A stretch of DNA of 64,000 bases from SIG578 sp045655125 (GCA_045655125.1 JAZOOR010000026.1:1-64000); one strand, 5' to 3'. Counted from the stretch's first letter, positions 33,427-42,507 are shown. The notes: generated by a model from the sequence alone, not told the origin. Numbers and translations: made by a program.

Positions 33427-35820
33427 ATGGATCATAAATATTCTGTTGACGATATCTTAGGCGAGCTTGAAGAAAAGAGAGCATCTACTCAGGCATCAGA
33501 TGATGAATTTTCGCGGATAATGGATGAAATTCTCGGTAAAAAAACAAATTCCCCTACAGAGCCTGAAAAAGAGGAAAAAGAAGTAAAGGCAGAGCCTGCA
33601 CTTGAGCCTAAAAAAGAGTCAGAGGTAAAGGCTGAAATAAAGGTAGAGCCTATAAACAAAAGGTCTGAAACAAGGGATCAAACCATTGCTTTTGCCCCGA
33701 TTGATAAAAACGAAAAAAAGAAAAAAACTTTGGGCGATACCATAACCTTTAACAAGGAAGAGGTTATTGCAAATGCCGAGAAAAAGGCTGATTTTAAGGT
33801 TAAAATTGATTATGAGGATGATATCCCCGCACCCTCTCAAAGCGAGCCGCAAACTGCCCGCGTAAAGCAAAGCTTTGAGGATGCCACTATACAGATGCAG
33901 CCCTTTGGACTCACTCAGGATACCCCTGTAGACCCCGAACCTGTAACCGTTAATAAAGAGCTTGCAGAGTTTCGCGAAAGCCGAAAACAAAAGGTTGAGA
34001 AATTTGTTCTCTTTGGCGATGAGGAAGAGGATAACGACCCCGAGCCTGTAGAGGAACCTTTGGAAGAGGTTAAAACCATTGAGGATTTTAACGACTACTC
34101 CGAAAGCACCGCGATTATAAAAGATATTTCGGGAATTAAGGCGGGACTTACACTGCGGCTTATCGTACTGTCGGCACTCACCTTGATTTCGGCATATATA
34201 GAATTTGGTAACAGAATAAATCTCCCAATGCCCGATATATTCAGTCGCTCAGCTCAGCCCCTTTCGTATCTTATTGTCAGTGCTCTCGTTTTTGTGGCGG
34301 CAGTTTTAGTTTCTGCACCTGCGGTATTTGGTGGGTTTTCGTCACTCTTCAGTTTTAAGGCGGATGGCGATTCGCTTCTTGCAGTTTCTGTACTTGGAGC
34401 CTCAGTTCAGTATGTGTCGCTCTTTTTATCTCCTCTTTATATCTCGTCGGCTAAGAACACCATTTTCATTTATGGCTTTATTGCAATATTAAATATGTTC
34501 TTTAATGCTGTCGGAAAGCTTCTTATTATCAAGAGGGTTCGCCTTAATTTCAGATTTGTTTCGGGCGGATATGAAAAATATGCCGTTACCATTCCCGAAA
34601 GTGAAAAACTTGATAACTTTGTTAAAGAACGCTTTGATATGAGCTATTCAAGTGTTGCTGTGCCTAAAAAGACGGATTTCATCGGCGGATTTTTAGGATA
34701 TTCATACCGCGAGGATGTTTCGGATAATCTGAGCCGCCTTATTTCCCCAATATTAGCCTTAGGCGCATTTGTTCTTTCTGTTATAAGCTTTGTGTTTGTT
34801 AAGGATTTTCAGAAAGCGGCAACTACTTTTGCAGCAATAACTGCAATATGCGCTCCTGCATCAGCAATGCTCTCGGTAAATCTTCCTCTTATGCGTACAG
34901 CTAAAAAGCTTGTATCGAGAGGAAGTATGATATCGGGACTTCCTGCCTGCAACGAGATTTATGACACAAACTGTGTCCTTGTAAAATCTGCAGACCTATT
35001 TCCGAAAGGCTCTATTCAGCTCAGTGCTATTAAAACCTTTGCGGCGGGTAGAATTGACGAGGTTATCCTTGATGCTGCGAGTGTTGTAATCCGCGCCGAG
35101 AGTGATCTTTCTGAGGTGTTTTTGTCTGTTATAGGCGGCAGAAAGGATTTGCTGCGTCAGGTTGATAGTATAGTTTATGAGGAGTCTATGGGACTTAGTG
35201 CGTGGGTGGACTCCAAGAGAGTTCTTATCGGAAATCGCGAGCTTATCCGCCACCACGGTATAGATGTTCCCTCAAAGGATTATGAGGACAGATACCTAAA
35301 TAGCGGTATGGATATGGTTTACCTTGCTGAGTCGGGCGAGCTTGTTGCGGTATTTTTGATTCAGTATAAACCCGGTGTGCAAATAAAGAAAGCTATGAAA
35401 GCACTCGAAAGCCTTGATATCGGTGTAGTTGTTGCATCTACCGACCCCAATATCAATGATGAGAAGATTGCCCGTATCTTTGATGTTGATAGAAATATGA
35501 TTAAAACAGTTCCTGCCGATAAACAGGGAGAAACAGAACGCGTTATGCGCCAGAGCAGCCGCGAAACTGTCGGAACGGCAAGCATCTCGAGCTTTTCCGC
35601 CTTTGTTCAGACTGTTTATGCAGCCATAAAGCTAAAGGCTATATCCGCTCTTGCCGTCGCACTTCAAACTGTCGGAATTATCTTAGGCTTTGCTTTTACA
35701 GCATTCTTTACTGTAATGGCGGGTAGTATCTCAATTCCCATTGAGGGTGTGCTGCTTTATCAGCTTTTCTGGCTTGCGGCTGTAACTATAATCCCGTCAT
35801 TTAAGAATGTAAAAATATAA
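33427..35820 (+). CDS. P1B-type ATPase-like membrane protein lacking the catalytic motifs (candidate pseudoenzyme)
   Basis: 797 residues from ATG 33427 (GGAGGGGAGG upstream). Residues about 1-230 are charged and probably disordered. Then come four membrane helices (about 240-365), a soluble part, two helices with CAPASAMLSVNLPLMRTA where P1B pumps have CPC...P, a large soluble domain, and two C-terminal helices. This is the 4+2+2 layout of heavy-metal ATPases. GLSAWVDSKRVLIGNRELI matches the nucleotide domain, and LDIGVVVASTDPN matches the TGD block. However, the DKTGT phosphorylation motif is replaced by NCVLVKSADLF (about 513-523), and GDGxND and TGES are absent. It should therefore not pump by phosphorylation. 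A sensing or scaffold role is a guess. Confidence 0.7.
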   Translation: MDHKYSVDDILGELEEKRASTQASDDEFSRIMDEILGKKTNSPTEPEKEEKEVKAEPALEPKKESEVKAEIKVEPINKRSETRDQTIAFAPIDKNEKKKKTLGDTITFNKEEVIANAEKKADFKVKIDYEDDIPAPSQSEPQTARVKQSFEDATIQMQPFGLTQDTPVDPEPVTVNKELAEFRESRKQKVEKFVLFGDEEEDNDPEPVEEPLEEVKTIEDFNDYSESTAIIKDISGIKAGLTLRLIVLSALTLISAYIEFGNRINLPMPDIFSRSAQPLSYLIVSALVFVAAVLVSAPAVFGGFSSLFSFKADGDSLLAVSVLGASVQYVSLFLSPLYISSAKNTIFIYGFIAILNMFFNAVGKLLIIKRVRLNFRFVSGGYEKYAVTIPESEKLDNFVKERFDMSYSSVAVPKKTDFIGGFLGYSYREDVSDNLSRLISPILALGAFVLSVISFVFVKDFQKAATTFAAITAICAPASAMLSVNLPLMRTAKKLVSRGSMISGLPACNEIYDTNCVLVKSADLFPKGSIQLSAIKTFAAGRIDEVILDAASVVIRAESDLSEVFLSVIGGRKDLLRQVDSIVYEESMGLSAWVDSKRVLIGNRELIRHHGIDVPSKDYEDRYLNSGMDMVYLAESGELVAVFLIQYKPGVQIKKAMKALESLDIGVVVASTDPNINDEKIARIFDVDRNMIKTVPADKQGETERVMRQSSRETVGTASISSFSAFVQTVYAAIKLKAISALAVALQTVGIILGFAFTAFFTVMAGSISIPIEGVLLYQLFWLAAVTIIPSFKNVKI

Positions 35821-35837
35821 TTTTCGGTTTAATTTAG

Positions 35838-35876
35838 CCCTGCTGATTCATATAAATCAGCAGGGTATATTTTTTT
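35838..35876 (+). terminator. Intrinsic terminator after the ATPase-like gene
   Basis: CCCTGCTGATT with complement AATCAGCAGGG (11 bp), AT-rich loop, then TATA and a T run. Confidence 0.85.
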
Positions 35877-35897
35877 GCTTATTTTTAGAAATTCTTA

Positions 35898-35926
35898 TTG
35901 AAAATATAATAAAAGTATAGTATAAT
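35898..35926 (+). promoter_or_regulatory. Promoter of the EF-G-like gene
   Basis: TTGAAA at 35898-35903, 17-base spacer, TATAAT at 35921-35926. The leader is about 75 bases and AT-rich. Confidence 0.65.
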
Positions 35927-36005
35927 ATAGAAAATTGCATAAAAGATATTAAAATTGTTAGCAATTTTTATTAAAAATAACATATTTTAAGGAGCGTAGA
36001 TAGCT

Positions 36006-38072
36006 ATGAAACAGTATTCCAAAGAAAACATCAGAAACATTGCCTTAGCAGGCCACGGCGGCAGCGGAAAAACAACACTTGCCGAAGCTCTGCTTTTTAA
36101 AGCAGGTGCAACCGACCGTTTCGGAAAAATTTCTGATGGAAATACAGTATGTGATTTTGATGCAGAAGAAATTAAGAGAAAAACTTCTGTTCTTTCGGCT
36201 GTTGCTCCTTATGAGTGGAGAGATTGTAAGGTAAACCTCATAGACACTCCGGGCGCCTTTGATTTTGAAGCGGGAGTTATTGAGGGTATAGCCGCATCTG
36301 ATACAGTTATTATAGAGCTTTCGGGTAAATCGGGTGTAACCGTCGGCGCACAGCGCGCTTGGGATATAGCACAGGAGCAAGGTAAATCCGTTATATTCTT
36401 TATCTCAAAGCTCGACCGTGAAAGCGCAAACTTTATGAAGGTTTATAATGAGCTTCGCGACCTTTATGGTCACGCAGTTTGCCCGGTTGTTGTTCCGCAC
36501 GGAAAAGAGGGACACGTTGAGTGCTACATAGATATTGCCAAGCATAAGGCATTTGCTTATGACGATAAGGGTAATGAAACCGAAACTCCCGTTCCTGAGG
36601 ATGCATTTCTTTCTTCAGCACACGATATGCTTGTTGAAACTGTTGCAGAATCCGATGAAGAGCTTATGGAAAAGTACTTTGCCGGCGAGAGTTTTACCGA
36701 TGAGGAAATCATTAAGGGACTTCGCCACGGTGTTTGCTCGGGAAAGGTTGCTCCCGTATTCTGCGGCAGTGCGCTTTTCCTCTCCGCAATAGATATGTTC
36801 CTTTATGCTATAAAGCATTATGCGCCATCTCCCGCCGACAAAAAAGCAGTTGGTTTTGACAAGGATGGTAAAGAGGTTGAAATTCTCTGCGATGATAGCG
36901 CGCCCGCCCTCGTTCACATATTTAAAACAGTTGCAGACCCCTTTGTCGGAAAACTTTCATATTTTAAGGTACTTTCAGGCAAGATTGAGAGTGATACAAC
37001 CTTAGTAAACGCTAACAATGGACAGCAGGAGAAAATTGGTAAGCTTGTTATTATCCGCGGTAAAAAACAAGAGGATGTAAAGAGCTTGGGAGCGGGCGAT
37101 ATAGGAGCTGTTGCTAAGCTCTCCTCAAGTGTTACAGGTGACTGCCTGTGCGCTTCTTCTCGTCAACTTAAGCTCGCAGAGCTTAAATTCCCCAATCCTA
37201 CACTTAGTCAGGCAGTTGTGCCTAAGAATAAGGGTGACGAGGGCAAGATTTCTCAGAGTATTCAGCGCCTTCGTGAAGAGGACCCCACACTTGTATTCGC
37301 AACAAACCCCGAAACTCGTCAGCAGGTTATTTCGGGGCTCGGTGAGCAGCATCTTGATGTTGTTGTTTCAAAGCTTAAGACCAAATTTGGCTTAGAGGTT
37401 GTGCTTGAAAAGGCTCGCGTTCCGTACCGTGAGACCATTAAGAAAAAGGTCAAAGTACAGGGAAAATATAAGAAACAATCGGGCGGTCACGGTCAGTATG
37501 GTGATGTCTGGATTGAGTTTGAGCCTTGTGAGAGCGACGATATGATTTTTGAGGAGAAGGTTTTCGGCGGCGCAGTTCCCAAGAATTTCTTCCCCGCAGT
37601 TGAAAAGGGCCTTCGCGACAGTATGGCAAGGGGATTTCTTGCAGGATATCCGATGGTAGGTGTAAAGGCAACTCTTGTTGACGGCTCTTACCATCCTGTT
37701 GACTCGTCTGAAATGTCCTTTAAACTTGCCGCCAATGTTGCCTATAAAAACGCAATGGCTGAGGCAAATCCCGTTCTTTTAGAGCCTGTTGTCAAGCTTA
37801 CTGCAAAGGTACCCGAGGCTAATACGGGCGATATTATGGGCGATTTAAATAAGCGCCGTGGTCGTGTTCTTGGTATGAATCCGTTAGGCAGAGGAATGAC
37901 AAGTATTGAGGCTGAGGTTCCCATGTCTGAAACCGATGACTTTACAACAGTTCTTCGTTCTGTAACTCAGGGCAGAGGCAGCTTTGAAATGGTCTTTGAG
38001 CGCTATGAACAGCTTCCCTCAATGCTTGAGGAAAAGGTTATCGCAGACAATAAGGCGAATATGGATGAATAA
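36006..38072 (+). CDS. Elongation factor G-like translational GTPase (EF-G II group)
   Basis: 688 residues with the domain order of EF-G. G1 AGHGGSGKTTL is near residue 17, G3 DTPGAFDF near 79. G4 reads FISKLDRE where most EF-Gs have NKMD, an Asn-to-Ser change at the guanine-binding position. The C-terminal domains IV-V are recognisable (GGHGQYGDVWIEFEP; GDLNKRRGRVLGM). The canonical fusA is usually beside rpsG and tuf, and none is here, so this is the second, paralogous EF-G. Its role (ribosome recycling, stress or none) is not known. Own promoter; terminator follows. Confidence 0.88.
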   Translation: MKQYSKENIRNIALAGHGGSGKTTLAEALLFKAGATDRFGKISDGNTVCDFDAEEIKRKTSVLSAVAPYEWRDCKVNLIDTPGAFDFEAGVIEGIAASDTVIIELSGKSGVTVGAQRAWDIAQEQGKSVIFFISKLDRESANFMKVYNELRDLYGHAVCPVVVPHGKEGHVECYIDIAKHKAFAYDDKGNETETPVPEDAFLSSAHDMLVETVAESDEELMEKYFAGESFTDEEIIKGLRHGVCSGKVAPVFCGSALFLSAIDMFLYAIKHYAPSPADKKAVGFDKDGKEVEILCDDSAPALVHIFKTVADPFVGKLSYFKVLSGKIESDTTLVNANNGQQEKIGKLVIIRGKKQEDVKSLGAGDIGAVAKLSSSVTGDCLCASSRQLKLAELKFPNPTLSQAVVPKNKGDEGKISQSIQRLREEDPTLVFATNPETRQQVISGLGEQHLDVVVSKLKTKFGLEVVLEKARVPYRETIKKKVKVQGKYKKQSGGHGQYGDVWIEFEPCESDDMIFEEKVFGGAVPKNFFPAVEKGLRDSMARGFLAGYPMVGVKATLVDGSYHPVDSSEMSFKLAANVAYKNAMAEANPVLLEPVVKLTAKVPEANTGDIMGDLNKRRGRVLGMNPLGRGMTSIEAEVPMSETDDFTTVLRSVTQGRGSFEMVFERYEQLPSMLEEKVIADNKANMDE

Positions 38073-38077
38073 AAAAT

Positions 38078-38110
38078 GCCGCAGGCTGTTGCCTGCGGCT
38101 TTTGCTTTTT
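38078..38110. terminator. Terminator between the EF-G-like gene and rpe
   Basis: GCCGCAGGC, TGTT loop, GCCTGCGGC (9 bp, perfect), with T-rich sequence after and A run before. Confidence 0.9.
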
Positions 38111-38115
38111 GTGTT

Positions 38116-38766
38116 TTAGGCTTCCATAGCCTTAAGAAATGCTTTTTTGTCTTCTGCTTTGTAGAATGCCGAGCCAGCAACAAGTGTGTCAGCGCCGTTG
38201 TCCTTGCAGATTTTTCCTGTAACTAAATCAACTCCGCCGTCAACCTCAAGTCGACAAGAGGGATTGACTTCATCAAGTCTTTCTCTGATAGCTTTGAGCT
38301 TGGGCATCATATTTTCCATAAACTTCTGTCCGCCAAAACCGGGCTCAACTGTCATAACAAGAACAAGGTCAAGGTCTTTAAGGAAAGGCTCGATGGCGGA
38401 AAGCTGAGTTGCAGGCTTAACCGAAATTCCTGCCTTAACACCCATTTCCTTTATCTTTTTAAGAGCGGCAGCGGTATTCTCGGCGATATCAGCCTCGACG
38501 TGAATGGTGAGGTAATCAGCGCCTGCCTTAGCAAACTGCTCAACATAGCGGATGGGCTTGTCAATCATAAGATGAACATCAAGCACCATATCGGTAGCCT
38601 TACGGATTTCCGAAACTACGGAATATCCAAAAGAAAGGTTGGGAACAAAGGTTCCGTCCATAACATCAATATGTATCCACTTAACACCGTTTTCTTTTGT
38701 TTTTCTGATATCTTCACCGAGGTTTAAAACGTCGGCAGCAAGAATAGATGGGGAGAGAATTGTCAT
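38116..38766 (-). CDS. rpe: Ribulose-phosphate 3-epimerase
   Basis: 216 residues. LSPSILAADVLNLGEDI at the N terminus, IHIDVMDGTFVPNLSFG (metal-binding HxDxMDG) near residue 32, VMTVEPGFGGQKFM near 138 and LEVDGGV near 173 are the Rpe motifs. It interconverts ribulose-5-P and xylulose-5-P. It overlaps the upstream SIS gene by 4 bases. It belongs to a two-gene operon diverging from a TIM-like/YjbQ/FGGY-kinase operon. Confidence 0.94.
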   Translation of the reverse strand: MTILSPSILAADVLNLGEDIRKTKENGVKWIHIDVMDGTFVPNLSFGYSVVSEIRKATDMVLDVHLMIDKPIRYVEQFAKAGADYLTIHVEADIAENTAAALKKIKEMGVKAGISVKPATQLSAIEPFLKDLDLVLVMTVEPGFGGQKFMENMMPKLKAIRERLDEVNPSCRLEVDGGVDLVTGKICKDNGADTLVAGSAFYKAEDKKAFLKAMEA

Positions 38767-39374
38767 TTTAAAATCTCCTTATTGTTAAGTCTTTTACCAA
38801 CAGCTCCGCCGGGATGAATGAGGGCAAACTGCTCTTTCTGATAACCTGTTTCCTCAATAACAGCAGTCTGCAGAGCGTGGAAAAGCATACAGAGAGCGGT
38901 GGTGCTGGTGGTGCCCTGCATATTAAACTTGTCGGTCTCACGATTTACGTGCTGCTTGATAACAACATCGGCAGCCTCAGCGAGAGGTGACTCTAAATTC
39001 TCGGTAATGGTAATAATGCTGACCCCCTTTGCCTTGCAAATGTCAACAATGGGGAAAAGCTCTCTTGTGCTGCCGCCGCGAGAAGCAAAAATCATAACAT
39101 CTCCATTCTGAAGATAGCCAGTTGCTCCGTGAACTGCTTCGGCAGGGGAAATGAATCTTGCGGGTCTCTCGATGCAGCACATAAGATGTGCAAAATGCTG
39201 GCAGGCAATACCCGAGTGTCCGCAGCCTGCGGCACCTATTCTCTCGGCATTACTCAGTAGCTCAACAGCCTTTGAAAACTGTGCCTCGTCAAGATAATCT
39301 TTCATTTCGGTAATGCACTGAGCCTCAATATCATAAGCAGCTTTTGCTGCCTCAAGCGCCTCATTGCTAATCAT
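38763..39374 (-). CDS. SIS-domain sugar-phosphate isomerase (KdsD/GutQ or hexuloisomerase type)
   Basis: 203 residues, a single SIS domain (about 30-170): ERIGAAGCGHSGIACQHFAHLM, then FASRGGSTRELFPIVDICKAKG. The end has IHPGGAVGKRLN, the motif seen in arabinose-5-phosphate isomerases KpsF/GutQ, but no CBS domains follow. It could interconvert ribulose-5-P with arabinose-5-P or act on a 3-hexulose-6-P. Coupled to rpe by a 4-base overlap, which fits a ketopentose-phosphate substrate. The exact reaction is open. Confidence 0.78.
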   Translation of the reverse strand: MISNEALEAAKAAYDIEAQCITEMKDYLDEAQFSKAVELLSNAERIGAAGCGHSGIACQHFAHLMCCIERPARFISPAEAVHGATGYLQNGDVMIFASRGGSTRELFPIVDICKAKGVSIITITENLESPLAEAADVVIKQHVNRETDKFNMQGTTSTTALCMLFHALQTAVIEETGYQKEQFALIHPGGAVGKRLNNKEILK

Positions 39375-39418
39375 AATTTTAACCTCACTTTTTATTAATA
39401 TAATAAAACCTATATATA

Positions 39419-39447
39419 ATAATAAATTTTTATATAGTTGTTTTCAA
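39419..39447 (-). promoter_or_regulatory. Promoter of the SIS-rpe operon
   Basis: On the minus strand: TTGAAA (39447-39442), 17-base spacer, TATTAT (39424-39419). The imperfect palindrome GTTG-N9-CAAC (39448-39464) lies just upstream and could be an operator shared with the divergent operon. Confidence 0.5.
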
Positions 39448-39531
39448 GTTGCAATTCTAACAACGATTTTGCGAAAAACAATCATTTTTTTGTGCTAAAT
39501 AACAAAAGAAATGTTTTTTTTAATAAACATA

Positions 39532-39560
39532 TTGAATGATTTGGAAAATTAAAGTATAAT
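39532..39560 (+). promoter_or_regulatory. Promoter of the TIM-like/YjbQ/FGGY kinase operon
   Basis: TTGAAT at 39532-39537, 17-base spacer, TATAAT at 39555-39560, about 38 bases before the TTG start codon. Confidence 0.6.
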
Positions 39561-39598
39561 TTAAAAAGATATATTTTTGATGAAAGTAGGGGATTTTT

Positions 39599-40303
39599 TT
39601 GGCAGAAAAAAGAAAAATTGCACCGCCCTTTTTTGAGATTGGACCTAAGTCCTATCTTTATGGCGACGAGGTTCTTGACCTTGCTATTGCTGCGGACAAG
39701 GCATCAGAAAAATACGGTGTAAATATTATCTTCACAACTCCCGTTGTAGATATCAGAAGAGTAAAGGAAAATACAAAAAATATTTTTGTATTTGCTCCTC
39801 ATATGGACCCCATTTATCCCGGTCGCGGACTTGCTGACACTCTTCCCGAGTCGCTTGTCGCCGCGGGGGCAGACGGAGTTATGCTTAACCACTGTGAAAA
39901 GCCTTTGGAGTTTGAGGTTTTAAAGGAAACTATTGCTCGCGCTGATGAGGTTGGACTTACCACTATCGTTTGCGCTGATTCACTTGCAGATGCAAGCAAA
40001 ATCGCAACCTTAAAGCCTGACATTATTGTTGCTGAGCCCTCTGAGCTTATCGGAACAGGTGTCAGTGTCGGCCCTGAGTATGTCGAGGCCGCAACAAAGT
40101 CTGTTAAGGATGTTGATAGTGATATCCTTGTTCTCACCGCCGCAGGAATTTCCAACGGCGAGGATGTTTATAACACAATTATTTCGGGCGCCGATGCCAC
40201 AGGCTCGTCTTCCGGAATAGCAAAGGCAGAGGATAGAGCTGCTATGGTTGACGAAATGATTGCCGCTGTTGCACGTGCATATAGCGAGCGTCATAATAAA
40301 TAA
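39599..40303 (+). CDS. Triosephosphate-isomerase-like protein, short (archaeal-type)
   Basis: 234 residues, shorter than bacterial TpiA (about 250). It starts with TTG 39599 after AGGGGA. GADGVMLNHCEKP near residue 92 corresponds to the catalytic-His region, and IIVAEPSELIGTG near 140 to the catalytic Glu and the following loop; ITAAGISNGEDV-like and GADATGSSSGIAKA near the end bind phosphate. It may isomerise triose phosphates or, like EryH-type relatives, a tetrulose phosphate. The gene neighbourhood (kinase, YjbQ, SIS, Rpe) favours a dedicated sugar route, so I do not assign tpiA. Confidence 0.78.
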   Translation: MAEKRKIAPPFFEIGPKSYLYGDEVLDLAIAADKASEKYGVNIIFTTPVVDIRRVKENTKNIFVFAPHMDPIYPGRGLADTLPESLVAAGADGVMLNHCEKPLEFEVLKETIARADEVGLTTIVCADSLADASKIATLKPDIIVAEPSELIGTGVSVGPEYVEAATKSVKDVDSDILVLTAAGISNGEDVYNTIISGADATGSSSGIAKAEDRAAMVDEMIAAVARAYSERHNK

Positions 40304-40322
40304 TTTTTAGGAGGAACTAAAA

Positions 40323-40943
40323 ATGGAATTTAAAGTATTTCAAAAAGAATTAGAGCTTCAGTCGCGCGGATGGATCCCCACCTTCCACGATGTTTCCAAG
40401 GAGATTATGGAGATTGTTAAGGCTTCCGGAGTTAAGAACGGAACTGTCTGCATCGCATCTCACCACACTACCTGCTCTGTTATGATTCAGGAGTGCTCCC
40501 ATGATATTGATACCTTTGATTTAGAGTATCTCCAGCACGACCTGCTTGACATTATGCGTAACCTCATCCCTGACTACACCGACGAAGGCGACTATCGTCA
40601 TCCCGGTCCTATCCACGCTCAGTTCGGCCGCTATGTTAAAGAGCCCGGTAACTACACCAGTATGAATACCGATGGCCACCTCCGCAGCGTATTCTTTGGC
40701 CGTAGCGAAACCATGACCATTAAGGACGGAGTTCTTGATGGCGGTGAGTTTGCTCACATCTACTTTATCGACTGGGACCACGTTCGTGCACGTCGCCGTC
40801 AGCTCAATGTTACCGTTATGGGTACAACTGAAGAAGTAGGCGATCGCAAGTGGAACAACGGTGAGGTTATAAACACTCTCCGTAAATTCACTGACGAAGA
40901 GGTTGCTTACGACGAGAGATTTGACCTTCAGCAGAAAAGATAA
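40323..40943 (+). CDS. YjbQ family protein (UPF0047)
   Basis: 206 residues. The family core is visible: NGTVCIASHHTTCSVMIQE near residue 40, HPGPIHAQFGRY near 97 and the fold-completing IYFIDWDHVRARRRQLNVTVMG near 145. The protein is longer than E. coli YjbQ (about 138). Members show weak thiamine-phosphate synthase activity in vitro, but the true function is not settled. AGGAGG lies before the ATG. It sits between the TIM-like and FGGY-kinase genes, suggesting a role in the same sugar pathway. Confidence 0.85.
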   Translation: MEFKVFQKELELQSRGWIPTFHDVSKEIMEIVKASGVKNGTVCIASHHTTCSVMIQECSHDIDTFDLEYLQHDLLDIMRNLIPDYTDEGDYRHPGPIHAQFGRYVKEPGNYTSMNTDGHLRSVFFGRSETMTIKDGVLDGGEFAHIYFIDWDHVRARRRQLNVTVMGTTEEVGDRKWNNGEVINTLRKFTDEEVAYDERFDLQQKR

Positions 40944-40969
40944 AAATCTTTAAGAAAGAGGGAACAACA

Positions 40970-42409
40970 GTGTCTGTTTATTTGTCGGTTGACTTAGGCA
41001 CAACAGGCTGCCGCAGTATTTTATTTGATGAAAATCTGTGTGAGCTTTCTGCTGCCTATGAGGAATATGGACTTATAACACCTAAGGAAAATTGGGTTGA
41101 GCAGGATGCTCAGCTTTGGTGGGAGCTTATGGTTCGCACCACTCAGAAAGCTATTTCGCAGTCGGATATTGGCGCCTGCGAGATTAAAGCTATCTCAATT
41201 AGTTCTCAGTCCGAAACACTTGTTCCCGTTGATAAGGATTTTACTCCTCTTTGTAATGCGATTAGCTGGCTTGACAACAGAACCGAACAGGAAGTTTCCC
41301 AAATAGTAAATGATTTTGGAAATGACAAAATCTGTTCTGTTATGGGCAAGCCCGCTACAACTACATACACACTTCCTAAGCTTCTCTGGCTTAAAAAGCA
41401 TTGCCCTGAGATTTTTGATGGTGCATACAAATTTTTAATGCCTATGGATTTTCTTATAGCAAAGCTCACAGGCAAATGTATTACCGATTACAGTATGGCA
41501 TCGGGTACGCTTTTGTACGATCTTAAAAATTTCTGCTGGTGCAAAGAGTTTTTGGAGAAATACGGAATTGAGGAAAGCAAGCTTCCTGAAATCACCTTTG
41601 CGGGCAATAATGCAGGCAAAATACTGCCCGAGGCAGCAGAGCTTTTGGGCGTTAGCCCGGAATGTATTGTTGCTGTTGGTGCTCAGGACCAGAAATGCGC
41701 CGCGTTAGCCGCAGGTCTGCGCGACGGTGTTATGACTATTTCGCTCGGCACTGCAACAGCTATTGAAAAACGATGGACAGAGGCTAAAACCGAGGTAAAT
41801 AACGGTGTCAGCTGGTGCGGCTATGTTGAGGATAATGCTTTTGTTACCGAGGGTGTTATAAATACCGCAGGAACCTGTCTGAGATGGGTGCGTGACCAGT
41901 TTTTTAAGGACGAAAAATACCGCCTTATTGATGAAGAGGCACTTGCCGCCCTTGAAAGAGGCAGTTCGCTTCTGTTCTACCCTCATTTAAGCGGAGCGGG
42001 TGACCCTGATTTCTACCCCGATAGTACAGGTGTATTCTATGGAATAGGTCTTGCAACTAACAGGGGAGATTTCGCGCTCGCTGTTATGGAGGGTATCGCT
42101 TTCCAGATAAGAGTTATTCTTGAGGCTATGGAGGCTTATGGCAATGTGCATACGCTGATTATCTTCGGCGGCGGCGCAAAGAGTGACTTGTGGAGCCAGA
42201 TAATTGCTGATGCTACGGGGCTTAAAATTGCCATCCCCAAAACTCCCGAAGCCGCAGGTGCAGGAGCAGCAATGCTTGCCGCTAAAGCGGTAGGGAAGGA
42301 CCTTAAGGCTCTTGAGCTTATAAAGGTATACACCCCCTCTGAAAGACAAGAGGAATATAATAAAAAATATGCTAAATTCAGAGCAATAGAAAAAAAGCTT
42401 TGGGCATAA
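40970..42409 (+). CDS. FGGY-family carbohydrate kinase (xylulokinase-like)
   Basis: 479 residues, starting at GTG 40970. The N-terminal ATPase motif is LSVDLGTTGCRSILFDE; the middle has WLDNRTEQEV and the C-terminal half VAVGAQDQKCAALAAG and FGGGAKSDLWSQIIAD (FGGY signatures). It phosphorylates a ketose or polyol. Xylulose, ribulose, erythritol or others are possible; the substrate is not readable. It ends the operon; an intrinsic terminator follows. Confidence 0.9.
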   Translation: MSVYLSVDLGTTGCRSILFDENLCELSAAYEEYGLITPKENWVEQDAQLWWELMVRTTQKAISQSDIGACEIKAISISSQSETLVPVDKDFTPLCNAISWLDNRTEQEVSQIVNDFGNDKICSVMGKPATTTYTLPKLLWLKKHCPEIFDGAYKFLMPMDFLIAKLTGKCITDYSMASGTLLYDLKNFCWCKEFLEKYGIEESKLPEITFAGNNAGKILPEAAELLGVSPECIVAVGAQDQKCAALAAGLRDGVMTISLGTATAIEKRWTEAKTEVNNGVSWCGYVEDNAFVTEGVINTAGTCLRWVRDQFFKDEKYRLIDEEALAALERGSSLLFYPHLSGAGDPDFYPDSTGVFYGIGLATNRGDFALAVMEGIAFQIRVILEAMEAYGNVHTLIIFGGGAKSDLWSQIIADATGLKIAIPKTPEAAGAGAAMLAAKAVGKDLKALELIKVYTPSERQEEYNKKYAKFRAIEKKLWA

Positions 42410-42415
42410 ATTTAA

Positions 42416-42447
42416 GGAGCCTGTCGATAATATAGGCTCCTTTTTTC
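42416..42447 (+). terminator. Terminator after the FGGY kinase gene
   Basis: GGAGCCT with complement AGGCTCC (7 bp, extendable by AA/TT), 11-base loop, then TTTTTTC. Confidence 0.8.
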
Positions 42448-42507
42448 TTGCCATAATACAGAAAATATGTTATTATAATTTATAAACATAAATTCGGAGG
42501 TTTTTCT

